63,851 nucleotides of DNA, from NCBI GenBank assembly GCA_003130835.1, contig QEXX01000002.1, positions 1 to 63,851 on the forward strand, read 5' to 3'. Below the pieces are notes generated by a model. It made no database searches. It worked only from the letters and a program-made list of their open reading frames with translations, and was not told where the DNA came from. Source of the stretch: Anaerolineae bacterium. GTDB lineage: Bacteria; Chloroflexota; Anaerolineae; Anaerolineales; UBA4823. The position numbers were made by a program, and so were the translations under genes. Numbering within the stretch: position 1 is the first letter of the stretch; each line of letters opens with the position of its first letter. Below are positions 1-9,285 of the stretch, piece after piece.

Positions 1-1557
1 CGGGATTGAGGCAAGATGCGCATATTCTTGAAGTTGATTGAGCACGGCAAAACCGTCAACTTCTGGCATCATCAAATCAAGAATGATTACATCTGGGGGG
101 TCTTCTTTAATCAGTTCAATACCGGTGATTCCATTATCTGCTTCGCGAATGACGAAATCCCCCTGGGACTGCAAAATGCGCCTTAAGAGACGACGCGCAT
201 CCTCGACGTCATCTATGATGACGATTTTACGGATTTTTTCGGGGGTGATGTGGCTTAGTGCTCCGTAGAGTCCTTCCTGAGGCTTTGTTTCTTTTTCAAG
301 GCGAGAGGCGGAAATATCCGTAGCCCAGCCGTCTCCTAACACAAGATTTTCGACCGGCATTGTATGACCGGTGCAATTAATTACAACGACTTCATCTGGC
401 TTGATGATGCCCTGACGGAAAAGCTTAATAGCTCCGGCAAAGGCAACTGCAGCAGCCGACTCCGTAGACAGACCTTCCAGTTTGGCAAGCAGATGGATGG
501 TGCGAAAGGTCTCTTCGTCACTGACACTTTCAAAAGCTCCACCTCCCGATTGGAGCATACGTTGGCGGAGCAGAGTATAGGTACGACCCGGGTCACCGGT
601 GGAGAGGGTAGTGATATGCGTTTTGGGGTTCAGAATCGGCTCAGCTACATCTTGATTCGCTTTCCATGCCTTTACCATCGGGGCACATCCCTCGGCTTGA
701 ATGCAAGCAATGGATGGAATGCGATCGATCAAGCCCATTTCATATAATTCGGTAAAGCCTTTGAGCACTCCTAACGGGCCTATCCCCCCGCTCACCGATT
801 GCACATACCAATCCGGTGCTTTCCATTGGGTAGCAGCAAGGGCGTATCTTCCGGTCGAGTCAGAAGAAAAGAAATAGGATAATTGCTCGGCGATCTCGAA
901 TGCCAGGGTTTTCATCGACTCAATGGAAGGGATGGAACAAGCCCCTCGTTCGAGGTGTAAATTGCGCTGGCGAGCAAACTCAGCCGCCAATCGCTTGGCT
1001 TCGTCATAGGTGCCAGTGACTTTGATGACTTTCGTGCCATAGATAGCCACTTCGCGCATTTTTTCGAGCGGGACCAGGCTGGTAAGAAAAGCCCAAAGCT
1101 TAATGCCAGCTCTGGCAGCGTAAGCGGAGTAAGCAATGGCGACATTGCCGGTCGAAGCTAGCACGGCTTCTGTGATTGAAGCTTCCTTCATGGCAGCGAT
1201 TGCTACGGCGGCTTGGCGGTCCTTGAAGGAATTGGTTGGTCCCTGGCGCTCATCTTTGATAAAAAGTGTGGGACATCCCAGCATCATTCCAAGATTATTG
1301 GCATGGATCAGGGGCGTGCCGCCTTCTCCCATCGATAAGTAAGGAATATATTCCGATATTGGCAGCAACTCACGATAGCGCCAAAGGTTAAGTGGACGAC
1401 CTGAGAGGGATTTTCCAAAAATTTCCTTTACCTTTTTTAGGTCATAGCGTACTTCGCGCCACTGACTGCCACAATTTGTGCAGGTCGTTTGAGCGAGTCG
1501 AAAGGGTTCGATGTTTCCACAATCTAGGCAGTGAACCGGGTAGTTAGCTTGAGACAT
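1..1557 (-). CDS. Threonine synthase fused to a response-regulator receiver domain (partial, runs off left edge)
   Basis: Translating the minus strand from the ATG at 1557 gives 519 codons with no stop to the window edge. Residues 1-30 carry a CxxC...CxxC zinc ribbon. Residues 75-415 are a fold-type II PLP enzyme of the threonine synthase family: the PLP lysine is K112 in NSFKDRQ, a glycine-rich SGGIGPLG lies near 256, and STGN near 135. From about 443 a CheY-like receiver begins (VIIDDVED, phospho-acceptor D494 in ILDLMMPEVDG). Threonine synthase converts O-phosphohomoserine to threonine. The start abuts the stop of the upstream hybrid kinase (TAGATG), so the genes are one operon. The fusion is in frame; the missing C-terminus could carry the rest of the receiver or more domains. 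A different PLP lyase activity is possible. Confidence 0.85.
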   Translation of the reverse strand, partial: MSQANYPVHCLDCGNIEPFRLAQTTCTNCGSQWREVRYDLKKVKEIFGKSLSGRPLNLWRYRELLPISEYIPYLSMGEGGTPLIHANNLGMMLGCPTLFIKDERQGPTNSFKDRQAAVAIAAMKEASITEAVLASTGNVAIAYSAYAARAGIKLWAFLTSLVPLEKMREVAIYGTKVIKVTGTYDEAKRLAAEFARQRNLHLERGACSIPSIESMKTLAFEIAEQLSYFFSSDSTGRYALAATQWKAPDWYVQSVSGGIGPLGVLKGFTELYEMGLIDRIPSIACIQAEGCAPMVKAWKANQDVAEPILNPKTHITTLSTGDPGRTYTLLRQRMLQSGGGAFESVSDEETFRTIHLLAKLEGLSTESAAAVAFAGAIKLFRQGIIKPDEVVVINCTGHTMPVENLVLGDGWATDISASRLEKETKPQEGLYGALSHITPEKIRKIVIIDDVEDARRLLRRILQSQGDFVIREADNGITGIELIKEDPPDVIILDLMMPEVDGFAVLNQLQEYAHLASIP

Positions 1558-4320
1558 CTACAATTTTCCACCTTTTAGCAACCTTTTTGTTGCAATGGCT
1601 AAGTCCTCTTCCATAATCGGTTTCAGTAAATATTCGCTGACGCCGTATCGATTGGCACGATCCCTGTCTTCGATGAGAGAACAGATCACGATAGGAATGT
1701 TTTCTGTCTTTGGTTTGGATTTGAGTTCTTGGATGATATGCCAACCATCTTTTGTGGGATCAAAATTTAGGGTTACGTTAGGGTCAATGAGGATGATACT
1801 TGGCGATATTGTCTCTGCCAAATGAAGAGCTTGCTCAGGTGCGGAACATTTTACAACCTTAATGCCTTGGTTTTCTAGATAACGTTCATATAGGTTTAGA
1901 ACCAATTCCTCGCGATCGACGGCTAAGACAGTTGTTGAACCCGCTGATTCGGATGACAAGTCAGTCTGTTCTTGAAGGGGGTGGTTCTGGCTCGGAACCG
2001 GGATGGTGAAATAAAAGGTTGAACCTTTTCCTAGTTCACTTTCCACACCGATCGTTCCGCCATGCATTTCGACCAGATAGCGGCAGATCGAAAGACCTAA
2101 ACCGGTACCACCAGTTTTTCGGGTAGGAGATGCATCAACCTGAGAGAAAGGCTCAAACAATTTAGATTGATTTTCTTGTGCAATCCCTATTCCGGTATCA
2201 ACGACCTTAATCAAAACTTCTTCACGGTCATTATTACGCTGAATTTGGGTTTGAACCGTAATCGAGCCTTGTTCAGTAAATTTGGCAGCATTGGAAAGAA
2301 GATTGAGTAAGATTTGACGCAGTTTGGTGGGATCGGCTCGCACTAAGGGGGTATTTGGATCGAGGTTAATCTTTAGTTCAATTGGCTTGTCCTTGAGCAA
2401 GCCTCGCACGGTGGGCAAGATACCTTGGATGACTTCGTTGATGTTAACATTGTCTTCAAACATCAATTCCATCTTGCCCGCTTCAATTTTCGATAAATCC
2501 AAGATGTCATTGATCAAGCTTAGCAAATGTTGTCCAGAATTGAAGATGGCGTTGAGATCTTGTCGTTGCAGGTCGGTAATTGGACCATCAATCCCCTTGA
2601 GGATCACCCGTGAGAAGCCGATGATTGAGTTGAGCGGGGTGCGTAACTCATGGCTCATATTCGCCAAGAATTGACTCTTCAATTGGTCAGCCTGGCGCAT
2701 CTCCTCCACAGCTTGCTGGGATAGCTCATAAGCTTGCGCATTGCTGATCGCTACGGCAATTTGATCGGCAAGCAGTTGTAAGATAGATATATCATCGGTT
2801 GAAAAGGCATTCTTCTGGGTGGATTGAACATCGAGGGCACCAATCACTTTGTCGCCAATCTTCAATGGAATCCCTAGTTCGGATTTTGTTTCAGGGAGGA
2901 GTGGGTTCGGGCGGTGGATGTTGCTTTGGGTCACATCGTTGATCACGAGAGGTTCGCCATGTTGGGTTACGTAACCGATGATCGATTGAGAGCCAATGGC
3001 AAGTTTATGCCCGCGGCGCTTCATCTCTTCGCCGGCTACACCGGTTGACTCACGCACGACAGCATACTGTTCTTCCTCATCGATTAAGAAAACCGAGGCG
3101 TGATAGAAACCAAACCGATCGCGCACAAAATTGACAACATTTTTGAGCAATAGATCAAGTGCTAGTGTGCCAGAAGTGTCGCGAGCAACTTCTGCAACCG
3201 TTTGTAATTGCTCAGCCCGGCGGCGTAATTCATTTAGCAGCTTGACATTCTGAATGGCAATTGCCGTTCCAATGCCGACTGTTGTGAGTAGATCGGCGTG
3301 ATGTTGGTCGTATAAGTTTGGCACTTGTTCGTGTTGCACGCAAATTACGCCAAGCACTCGATCACCATAGAGCATTGGCACGCCTAGCCAGGATTTCGCC
3401 GGCTCATCCCCAATCTGGATATAGTCGATGTTTGAATTCATTAATTCTCTTTCGACATCTTCGGTCAGCAATAGGGGTTGTTTCGTGCGAATCACATGCC
3501 CGGTTAGACCTTCACATGGTATTTCTCCCATCCAGAAACTCGCTTCAGGGTGAGATTCATCTAAGGGTACCCCATCAAGGATAACAAATGGAAATTGGAT
3601 GGTATCCTTTTGCTCATCATATAAAGCAATAAAAAAGTTGTATGTGTTCATCATGAGCGAGACATGCTCATAGACTTTTTGATAGATTGTTTCTAAATCA
3701 GGTGCTGTGGTTATCGAGCGACTTAACTCGTTAAGAATACTCAATTCCTTTGCCCTTTGTTCGCTCTCTTCGAGGGCTTCTTTTGTCCTTTGAAATAAGT
3801 TGGCATTTTCCAAAGCAAGTAGGAGTTGATCGGTTACCTGTTCTAACAACAGGAGCTCATCCGCATCCCATTTCCGTTGAGGTGTCTCTCGGATAAACTC
3901 AAAGAGGAAGGATTGCTCTCCAAGTGGTTTAGCGATCGTTAAGACGGCAGGTTGATGGTCTTGGGCATCTTGAAGGACTAATTGATGAGTTTGGTAAGCC
4001 CTTTGTCCTAAATCGGTCAGAAAAATCTCACTCGGAGGTGTGTTTGTAAAGTGCATTGGAGGTGTTTTGATGCCACCGTTTGATTGAATGATGATGGTGT
4101 GTCCATCCGATGCGGGTGACTCTTGAGAAAGGGTTGGATATCCCTTGTCCGACCCACTGAAGAAGGCTTCTCTTTTTATGCTTTCGACCGTGCTATCGAT
4201 GGATTGCGAAGTCGGTTGCAGAATTTGAGCGGCAGATCCATCCGGGCCGGTTTGAAGGGCTTCTTGGTTAAGTTCAAACAATAAACTTTCAAGCTGGGAT
4301 GAGATTTTTTTGGCGCACAT
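1558..4320 (-). CDS. Hybrid sensor histidine kinase: GAF domains, HisKA, HATPase, receiver
   Basis: This 920-residue protein has no obvious membrane segment, so it is probably cytosolic. Order: a divergent GAF-like region (about 75-175), GAF (about 195-365), GAF (about 375-530), HisKA with phospho-acceptor H557 in NMSHELRTPLN, HATPase with the N box near 675, DTGIGIA near 708 and GGTGLGLS near 737, then a receiver from about 797 with D846 and conserved K900. The receiver's acidic pocket is slightly atypical (VDREE rather than DD). The reading frame overlaps the end of the ParA gene by 32 bases and its stop touches the start of the threonine synthase-receiver gene. It probably passes phosphate to its own receiver and to the neighbouring receivers. 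The signal is unknown. Confidence 0.9.
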   Translation of the reverse strand: MCAKKISSQLESLLFELNQEALQTGPDGSAAQILQPTSQSIDSTVESIKREAFFSGSDKGYPTLSQESPASDGHTIIIQSNGGIKTPPMHFTNTPPSEIFLTDLGQRAYQTHQLVLQDAQDHQPAVLTIAKPLGEQSFLFEFIRETPQRKWDADELLLLEQVTDQLLLALENANLFQRTKEALEESEQRAKELSILNELSRSITTAPDLETIYQKVYEHVSLMMNTYNFFIALYDEQKDTIQFPFVILDGVPLDESHPEASFWMGEIPCEGLTGHVIRTKQPLLLTEDVERELMNSNIDYIQIGDEPAKSWLGVPMLYGDRVLGVICVQHEQVPNLYDQHHADLLTTVGIGTAIAIQNVKLLNELRRRAEQLQTVAEVARDTSGTLALDLLLKNVVNFVRDRFGFYHASVFLIDEEEQYAVVRESTGVAGEEMKRRGHKLAIGSQSIIGYVTQHGEPLVINDVTQSNIHRPNPLLPETKSELGIPLKIGDKVIGALDVQSTQKNAFSTDDISILQLLADQIAVAISNAQAYELSQQAVEEMRQADQLKSQFLANMSHELRTPLNSIIGFSRVILKGIDGPITDLQRQDLNAIFNSGQHLLSLINDILDLSKIEAGKMELMFEDNVNINEVIQGILPTVRGLLKDKPIELKINLDPNTPLVRADPTKLRQILLNLLSNAAKFTEQGSITVQTQIQRNNDREEVLIKVVDTGIGIAQENQSKLFEPFSQVDASPTRKTGGTGLGLSICRYLVEMHGGTIGVESELGKGSTFYFTIPVPSQNHPLQEQTDLSSESAGSTTVLAVDREELVLNLYERYLENQGIKVVKCSAPEQALHLAETISPSIILIDPNVTLNFDPTKDGWHIIQELKSKPKTENIPIVICSLIEDRDRANRYGVSEYLLKPIMEEDLAIATKRLLKGGKL

Positions 4321-5077
4321 ATTCTAATATCTCCATCGCTAGTGAACGGTACTGCAGTGCCCCTCTGCTCTTTGGGTAGCAATAGGTGACCGGCATCCCC
4401 GCTATAGAACTTTCGCGCAATTTTGTATCTAAGTCGATTGAGGTGCTTAAGAGGCCATTTGCAAATGTGCTTAGGAGTTGTTCGCTCATTGTCCGATGCA
4501 CACGGTTGCGCAGGTCTCGCAAGGTAATGAGAATACGGTAAGTTAAGGCAGGATTGAATGATTGCCGGATTGTTTTGACTTGTGCAATCATATTCTTAAG
4601 TGCATTTAGCGAAAAATATTCCGCTTGGGTAGGAATGATGAGAAGATGTGCGGCAACCAATGCGTTCGTGGTGATCGCTCCAAGATAAGGAGGACAATCC
4701 AGGATAATAAAGTCATATACAGATGAAATTTCGGATACAGACAATTGCTGGCGTAGGAGCACTTCGTGATTCTGCCGCAAAGGAACAAATCTCTCTGAAA
4801 GTTCCATTTCTTTGTTTGCCGGAACAAGATCCAAGCCTGGTAGATTTGTGTTTTGGATTAGGGAGGCTAGTTTCTCAGCATTGACGAAAATGTCAGCAAC
4901 TGAGCGGCGCACCTGGGATGGATTGATTCCAAGCGCAATGGTGAGATTAGCTTGCGCATCGAGATCGATAGCTAAGACATCATATCCTTCTTGGACAAGT
5001 GCCCCACTCAGACCAACTGCGGTTGTGGTTTTGGCTACACCACCTTTTTGATTTGCAATTGCGATTACAGTGCTCAT
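4289..5077 (-). CDS. ParA/Soj-family ATPase
   Basis: The 262-residue protein begins with the deviant Walker A motif KGGVAKTT (K11 and K16), followed by AIDLDAQANL and a Walker B-like IILDCPPYLG. These are diagnostic of ParA/Soj/MinD-type P-loop ATPases, which form ATP-dependent dimers and position DNA or protein cargo in the cell. No parB or parS is visible nearby. The gene sits inside a signalling operon: it overlaps the sensor gene before it by 4 bases (ATGA) and the kinase gene after it by 32. The context suggests a role in positioning signalling complexes rather than chromosome segregation, as known for ParC/PpfA-type proteins in chemotaxis clusters; that is inference. The family call is firm. 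Confidence 0.9.
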   Translation of the reverse strand: MSTVIAIANQKGGVAKTTTAVGLSGALVQEGYDVLAIDLDAQANLTIALGINPSQVRRSVADIFVNAEKLASLIQNTNLPGLDLVPANKEMELSERFVPLRQNHEVLLRQQLSVSEISSVYDFIILDCPPYLGAITTNALVAAHLLIIPTQAEYFSLNALKNMIAQVKTIRQSFNPALTYRILITLRDLRNRVHRTMSEQLLSTFANGLLSTSIDLDTKLRESSIAGMPVTYCYPKSRGALQYRSLAMEILEYVRQKNLIPA

Positions 5078-7533
5078 TCTAAACCCTCGTGATATCCATT
5101 ACCTCTCTGACCTGTTTTAGCGGCGAAGAAAGCAACTTGCCCCTTTGTAGCTTGAAGCGCTTGTTGCAGTTCTTGTACGGCAATTTTCAGAATTTGTCTC
5201 GGTTCATTTGATGAGCGAATCTTTGAGGTGATTTCACCTACTAGTTTTTCTCGTAAGGCCCTCTTCTGAGATTCTTGATAGAGCCGGGCTGCTTCTAGTG
5301 CTGTGCCGATGCGCAGTGCTATATCTTGGAAGAAGTCAATGTCGGTGTCCGTAAAGGGAGGCTGTTGAGGTTGACGACGTAAACGAAGCACCCCGATTCG
5401 ATTACCCTTAACCATGATTGGGATTGCCAATTCATGATCATCACCTTGTTGAGTAGAATTGGTTTGACAGACTTTTTCGATTAGGGGGGAAGTTGATCTT
5501 GGAAGAGGGGTTACTTTTTTGAGGGGTGTACTGAGATATGCCGGAGATTGTGAACGGTTAATCAGTTCAATCCAACCCCGCAAGCTCATTTCTTGGTATG
5601 CTCGGCGAGTTGCTTCAAGAGCAGCTTGGCTTTCTGTAAAGAGTTCTGCGTTTTGGATCGCCACCGCAATTAAGTTCGCCATACCGCTTAGCACTTCGAT
5701 GTCTTCTTCCGTGAATGCGCTTGCTTGTTCGCTTTGAATGTCCAATGCACCAATCAGTTTCCCTTGCACAATCAAGGGAAGAGCCATCTCTGAGCGAGTG
5801 GTTGGCAGATCGGGATTGTTGAAGAAGACGGCGTCTTCCCCAACGTCAAGAGCGATGCGTGCTTTACCGGTTCCGGTTACATATCCGACAATTCCTTGCT
5901 CGTTGACCTTCAAATGATGCTGTCGTTGCAACATGCGTTGTCCCCCTGGACTGTTGGCTGCTTTCAACCAAGCATATTCTCCTTTGGGATCAACCAAGAA
6001 AATACCAACATGGTAAAAACCAAACCGCTCACTAATGAGATGAGTAACCATAGAGAGTAAGCTCTCCAGATCGCGTTCAGATGCTACAGCCCGACCCACT
6101 TCAATCGAGGCTTGTAATTGAATCGCCCTGCGACGGAGAGCTTCGGTTCTCTCGGCAACTTTTTCTTCTAGATTGGTAATGATGTCGTGCAATTGAGTTG
6201 CCATGCTGGAAAAGGTTTGGGCAAATAAACCTATCTCCCCAGGGGCATCCAGAGGAATTTCAACTTGCCATTCATTGCGGCTAAGCTTTTCAGCTGAAAC
6301 AGCCAATTTTTGGATTGGGATTGTGATGAAATTGGAGAAAAACAATCCAAGAAAGATGATGAACACAAAAATTGCCGCAGATAAGGGCAAAATTTCCGTG
6401 ATAATTGCCCTTTGGGTGTTGGCTTGAAGATTGGTTTCCAGTACCGATAGCGGTTCGAGGTATTTGGCAGCATCAACCACACTGCCAATGCTCCAATCTG
6501 CTTGGGGAACATAAGAGTAGGCGACAATCAAGTTGCGAGAGCCTATGTTTAACTGTTGCACTCCGCTGTTTCCCCTGCGCATATCTGAAATAATTGGCAA
6601 AAAGGCATTGCGGGTATCTCTTAGATTTGTTAAGGTCTCGCCTTCGGCTGGTTGACGCTCAAGGATATCGAGATATGCCTGCCTAGGTAAGGCTAGCGCA
6701 AAGCCATCTTTGTTGATAATAAAGTTGTATCCCGCTTTCAATGTAAAGGATTCCTCTACATTGGCGAGGATATCTTCTACCAGTAAATCGATCGCGATGA
6801 CGCCAATTAATTTTCCATGGTCATAAATTGCTCGGGAAGCAGTGCTGACCAAGCCTAGCCCAGTTGCATCGACATAAACGGTTGACCAAGCGGTTTGTGG
6901 ACGAGGTGATGAATTTTCAATTGCTGCTACATACCAAGGCCTTGATAGGACATTAAAGTCAGGAGGAAGCACGTTGCCAAGCCCAATGTTTGGATAATAA
7001 CGGGTTAAGCCATTGGGCGACGCAAAGTATATGGCAGCAATGTTTGGATTCCCTTTCTGAACTGAAGCAAAGACTAAGTCTAGATAACGACTTTTCTCTA
7101 TTTCCTTTTGGATTTCAGGGGTCATTTGAACAAAATTAGGGACAAATAGGCTGGAAACATCTTTTTGGCTGTTTTGATATTGACCATTCGCCCCTTTGCG
7201 GATGATTTCCTCTTTCTCCCAATTCATAACTTCTTGGTCGGGTTTTGTCCATATCTCAAGAATATATTGAGCCAGAAATTCGACATCGCTGGCTGTCTTT
7301 TCAAGTGCGCGGCTAGCATCAATGGCAATATTATGGTTCAATGACACCACTGATTCCAATACTTGTTCACGCACCAAGTCACTTGTTAAGGACTGTGCAA
7401 CTTGGCTGAAGTCACGCGTCCTATTCAGTGCATTAAACACCATACCATTGACGGTCACAAAGGTCAGGAAGATGAGCATCCCCATTACCCGAGCACGAAT
7501 TGTGACTTTTCTTCTTGATGACATTACTTTCAT
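5074..7533 (-). CDS. Membrane receptor with dCache, HAMP and GAF domains, no output domain
   Basis: About 819 residues. A first membrane segment (LIFLTFVTV region) is followed by about 330 extracytoplasmic residues with the dCache signature around YFASPNGLTRYYPN and RPWYVAAIEN. Then come a second membrane segment (IFVFIIFLGLFF), a HAMP domain, a coiled coil (TNLEEKVAERTEALRRR), a clear GAF domain and a weaker second GAF-like region. No kinase, cyclase or MCP signalling domain follows; the end resembles the short C-terminal motif of Chloroflexota GAF proteins. I chose the ATG at 7533 because GAGGA lies 8 bases upstream; an ATG at 7548 and a TTG at 7557 are in the same frame. It probably senses a small ligand outside and signals through partners. 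Confidence 0.8.
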   Translation of the reverse strand: MKVMSSRRKVTIRARVMGMLIFLTFVTVNGMVFNALNRTRDFSQVAQSLTSDLVREQVLESVVSLNHNIAIDASRALEKTASDVEFLAQYILEIWTKPDQEVMNWEKEEIIRKGANGQYQNSQKDVSSLFVPNFVQMTPEIQKEIEKSRYLDLVFASVQKGNPNIAAIYFASPNGLTRYYPNIGLGNVLPPDFNVLSRPWYVAAIENSSPRPQTAWSTVYVDATGLGLVSTASRAIYDHGKLIGVIAIDLLVEDILANVEESFTLKAGYNFIINKDGFALALPRQAYLDILERQPAEGETLTNLRDTRNAFLPIISDMRRGNSGVQQLNIGSRNLIVAYSYVPQADWSIGSVVDAAKYLEPLSVLETNLQANTQRAIITEILPLSAAIFVFIIFLGLFFSNFITIPIQKLAVSAEKLSRNEWQVEIPLDAPGEIGLFAQTFSSMATQLHDIITNLEEKVAERTEALRRRAIQLQASIEVGRAVASERDLESLLSMVTHLISERFGFYHVGIFLVDPKGEYAWLKAANSPGGQRMLQRQHHLKVNEQGIVGYVTGTGKARIALDVGEDAVFFNNPDLPTTRSEMALPLIVQGKLIGALDIQSEQASAFTEEDIEVLSGMANLIAVAIQNAELFTESQAALEATRRAYQEMSLRGWIELINRSQSPAYLSTPLKKVTPLPRSTSPLIEKVCQTNSTQQGDDHELAIPIMVKGNRIGVLRLRRQPQQPPFTDTDIDFFQDIALRIGTALEAARLYQESQKRALREKLVGEITSKIRSSNEPRQILKIAVQELQQALQATKGQVAFFAAKTGQRGNGYHEGLE

Positions 7534-7567
7534 AATCCTGTTCCTCATTCTTGGCAATCAAAAGACC

Positions 7568-8275
7568 CTAATCTGTTCTTAGTTGAATTTCAACTTCAGC
7601 CAAATCAAAAAGTTCTCGTAACTCAGTCACGCTTGTTTGAAGAACTAAATCAACGTCAAGGGTTTCTAAGAGTTTATCGGTAAATTTTGCCAAATCTCGT
7701 TGAATACCTGTCATAGACTGTACTTCTTGATATTGTGACTCAAGCAAGCGACGGTTGGCTTCAAAGATTGATACCGTTTGGATAAGATTTGAGATTGGTT
7801 TCGTAAAAGAACCTAAGATTTGTTTGTCGCTCTCTGAGAAATTTAGCCCACTTTTTGGACCTTGAATTAAGATGACGCCGATAATTTGGTTATCTTGGAT
7901 TAGCGGTGCAGCCAACCACGAGGAGCTTCTGGATTTTCCAAGGATTTCTGGGGATTTTGGTGAAGTATCGGTAAGTAAAACGGTAGAGCGGTTTTTCATC
8001 ACCTCCGTAATCAAATCATTGATGAGAGACGTAGGGGAAGTTGTAACGAGCTTCTGATCTTTCAGTACAAATAATGGAGAATCCTCTACGCGAAAAATCG
8101 TAATATAAGTTTGAATGTCATGAATGCCGGAGATGGTTCGAAAGAAATTGTCAACCAAAATCAATGCATCTTCGAGAAAGTTGCTCTTTTCGTCAAGGAG
8201 CATTTCATTATCGCTGGAGAAATTCGGCGCATTATACTCGAAATGGTTTGTCTGGAATTCACTTGACTGACTCAT
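7568..8275 (-). CDS. Small cytosolic GAF-domain protein
   Basis: The 235-residue protein holds one GAF-like domain (about 30-170, with SSSWLAAPLIQDNQIIGVILIQG as its core strands) followed by a helical region (about 170-205) and a C-terminal ELRELFDLAEVEIQLRTD motif like the endings of other GAF sensors in the operon. There is no membrane segment and no catalytic domain. It lies 26 bases after a receiver gene and about 35 bases before the dCache receptor. It may be an adaptor or a stand-alone ligand sensor for the hybrid kinase; the ligand cannot be inferred. Confidence 0.75.
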   Translation of the reverse strand: MSQSSEFQTNHFEYNAPNFSSDNEMLLDEKSNFLEDALILVDNFFRTISGIHDIQTYITIFRVEDSPLFVLKDQKLVTTSPTSLINDLITEVMKNRSTVLLTDTSPKSPEILGKSRSSSWLAAPLIQDNQIIGVILIQGPKSGLNFSESDKQILGSFTKPISNLIQTVSIFEANRRLLESQYQEVQSMTGIQRDLAKFTDKLLETLDVDLVLQTSVTELRELFDLAEVEIQLRTD

Positions 8276-8301
8276 CTTTGTTTCTTTCTTTCCATCAAAT
8301 C

Positions 8302-8736
8302 TTATAACTCCCAGACCGGTTCGCCATTGAGGATTTCTTGAATCTGTTCTGGAAAACGATCTGGGTTGATCGGTTTGCCAATAAAGCCGTCAAAGCCCGC
8401 TGCATGGGCTTTTTGCATCTGTTCCATCGAGGCTTCTGCGGTTATGGCAATCACTGGAATAGAAGCGAGTTTAGGAGAAGAACGGATTTTCTTGAGCGCT
8501 GCATAACCATCCTCGTAAGGTAAGCGAATATCCATTAGAATTAAGTCTAGTTTTGGGAGCAAGTCGGCGTATTCAACCACCTCATACCCCGAAGTTTTCC
8601 ATTCACAATGGATGCCTAAATAGCCAAGCAAACGGGCAATCAGGACAAAGTTCGAAACATTATCTTCTACAACCAGCACCGTTATATCTTGTAAATTAAC
8701 CTTGGGCGGATTTCTCTCAGGAGATGCTCTGTCCAT
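8302..8736 (-). CDS. Stand-alone response regulator receiver (CheY-like)
   Basis: The 144-residue protein is a single receiver domain: acidic pair E24/D25, phospho-acceptor D69 in ILMDIRLPYEDGY, T99 in AITAEA and K121 in GFIGKPI. There is no DNA-binding output domain. A short 15-residue extension precedes the domain. It is separated by two bases from the second receiver upstream, so the two are translated together. It likely works as a phosphorelay intermediate or a diffusible output of the kinase encoded downstream. Confidence 0.9.
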   Translation of the reverse strand: MDRASPERNPPKVNLQDITVLVVEDNVSNFVLIARLLGYLGIHCEWKTSGYEVVEYADLLPKLDLILMDIRLPYEDGYAALKKIRSSPKLASIPVIAITAEASMEQMQKAHAAGFDGFIGKPINPDRFPEQIQEILNGEPVWEL

Positions 8737-8738
8737 GT

Positions 8739-9137
8739 TTATCCCTTCGTTTTAGAGCCTAGAAATGATCGAACTTGTATGGGGAGCGCATCGACATCGA
8801 TCGGCTTTTGAATGTACCCATCGCAACCAGCTTGGATTGTTTTTTCTCGATCCCCTTTCATAACGTTGGCTGTTAAGGCAATAATCGGAATGTTTGGGGT
8901 GAGTTGAGATTTTAAGGTGGTCGTTAGGGTGTAACCGTCTATTTCAGGTAAATTGATGTCCATTAGGATTAAGTCGGGAACGATGGTTTTTAGTTTTTCG
9001 AAAGCTTCAGGCCCTGAAGATGCTTCTTCAACTTTAAACCCTTCGGCTTCCAAGATTCTCCTGACCAAAACACGGTTATCGGGGTTATCCTCTACATAAA
9101 GGACAAGGGGTTGAGTTTGCTCATCCATATTACGCAT
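8739..9137 (-). CDS. Stand-alone response regulator receiver (CheY/DivK-like)
   Basis: The 132-residue protein is one receiver domain with E16/D17, phospho-acceptor D60 in LILMDINLPEIDGY, T89 in ALTANVM and K111 in GYIQKPID. This wording is typical of DivK-like single-domain regulators that often partner hybrid kinases. It is the first protein-coding gene after tRNA-Gly in the same direction. An in-frame ATG at 9128 is an alternative start. No output domain is present, so its effect must be by protein interaction. Confidence 0.9.
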   Translation of the reverse strand: MRNMDEQTQPLVLYVEDNPDNRVLVRRILEAEGFKVEEASSGPEAFEKLKTIVPDLILMDINLPEIDGYTLTTTLKSQLTPNIPIIALTANVMKGDREKTIQAGCDGYIQKPIDVDALPIQVRSFLGSKTKG

Positions 9138-9199
9138 TCCACATACAATCTACTCTTGGGAATAGAACTGATGATTACCCCCGACCTTAAATAAAAAGG

Positions 9200-9271
9200 A
9201 GCGGGTGATGGGATTCGAACCCACGAATGGCAGCTTGGGAAGCTGCTGCCTTACCGCTTGGCGACACCCGC
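9200..9271 (-). tRNA. tRNA-Gly (anticodon CCC)
   Basis: On the minus strand the sequence folds into a full cloverleaf: a perfect 7-base acceptor stem (GCGGGTG with CACCCGC), anticodon stem GCAGC/GCTGC with loop TTCCCAA giving anticodon CCC, and T arm GTGGG TTCGAAT CCCAT. The discriminator is T, as usual for bacterial glycine tRNA. CCA is not encoded. A consensus promoter lies directly upstream, and the signalling operon follows in the same direction. Confidence 0.95.
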
Positions 9272-9285
9272 TTGGCAGCAACCCT

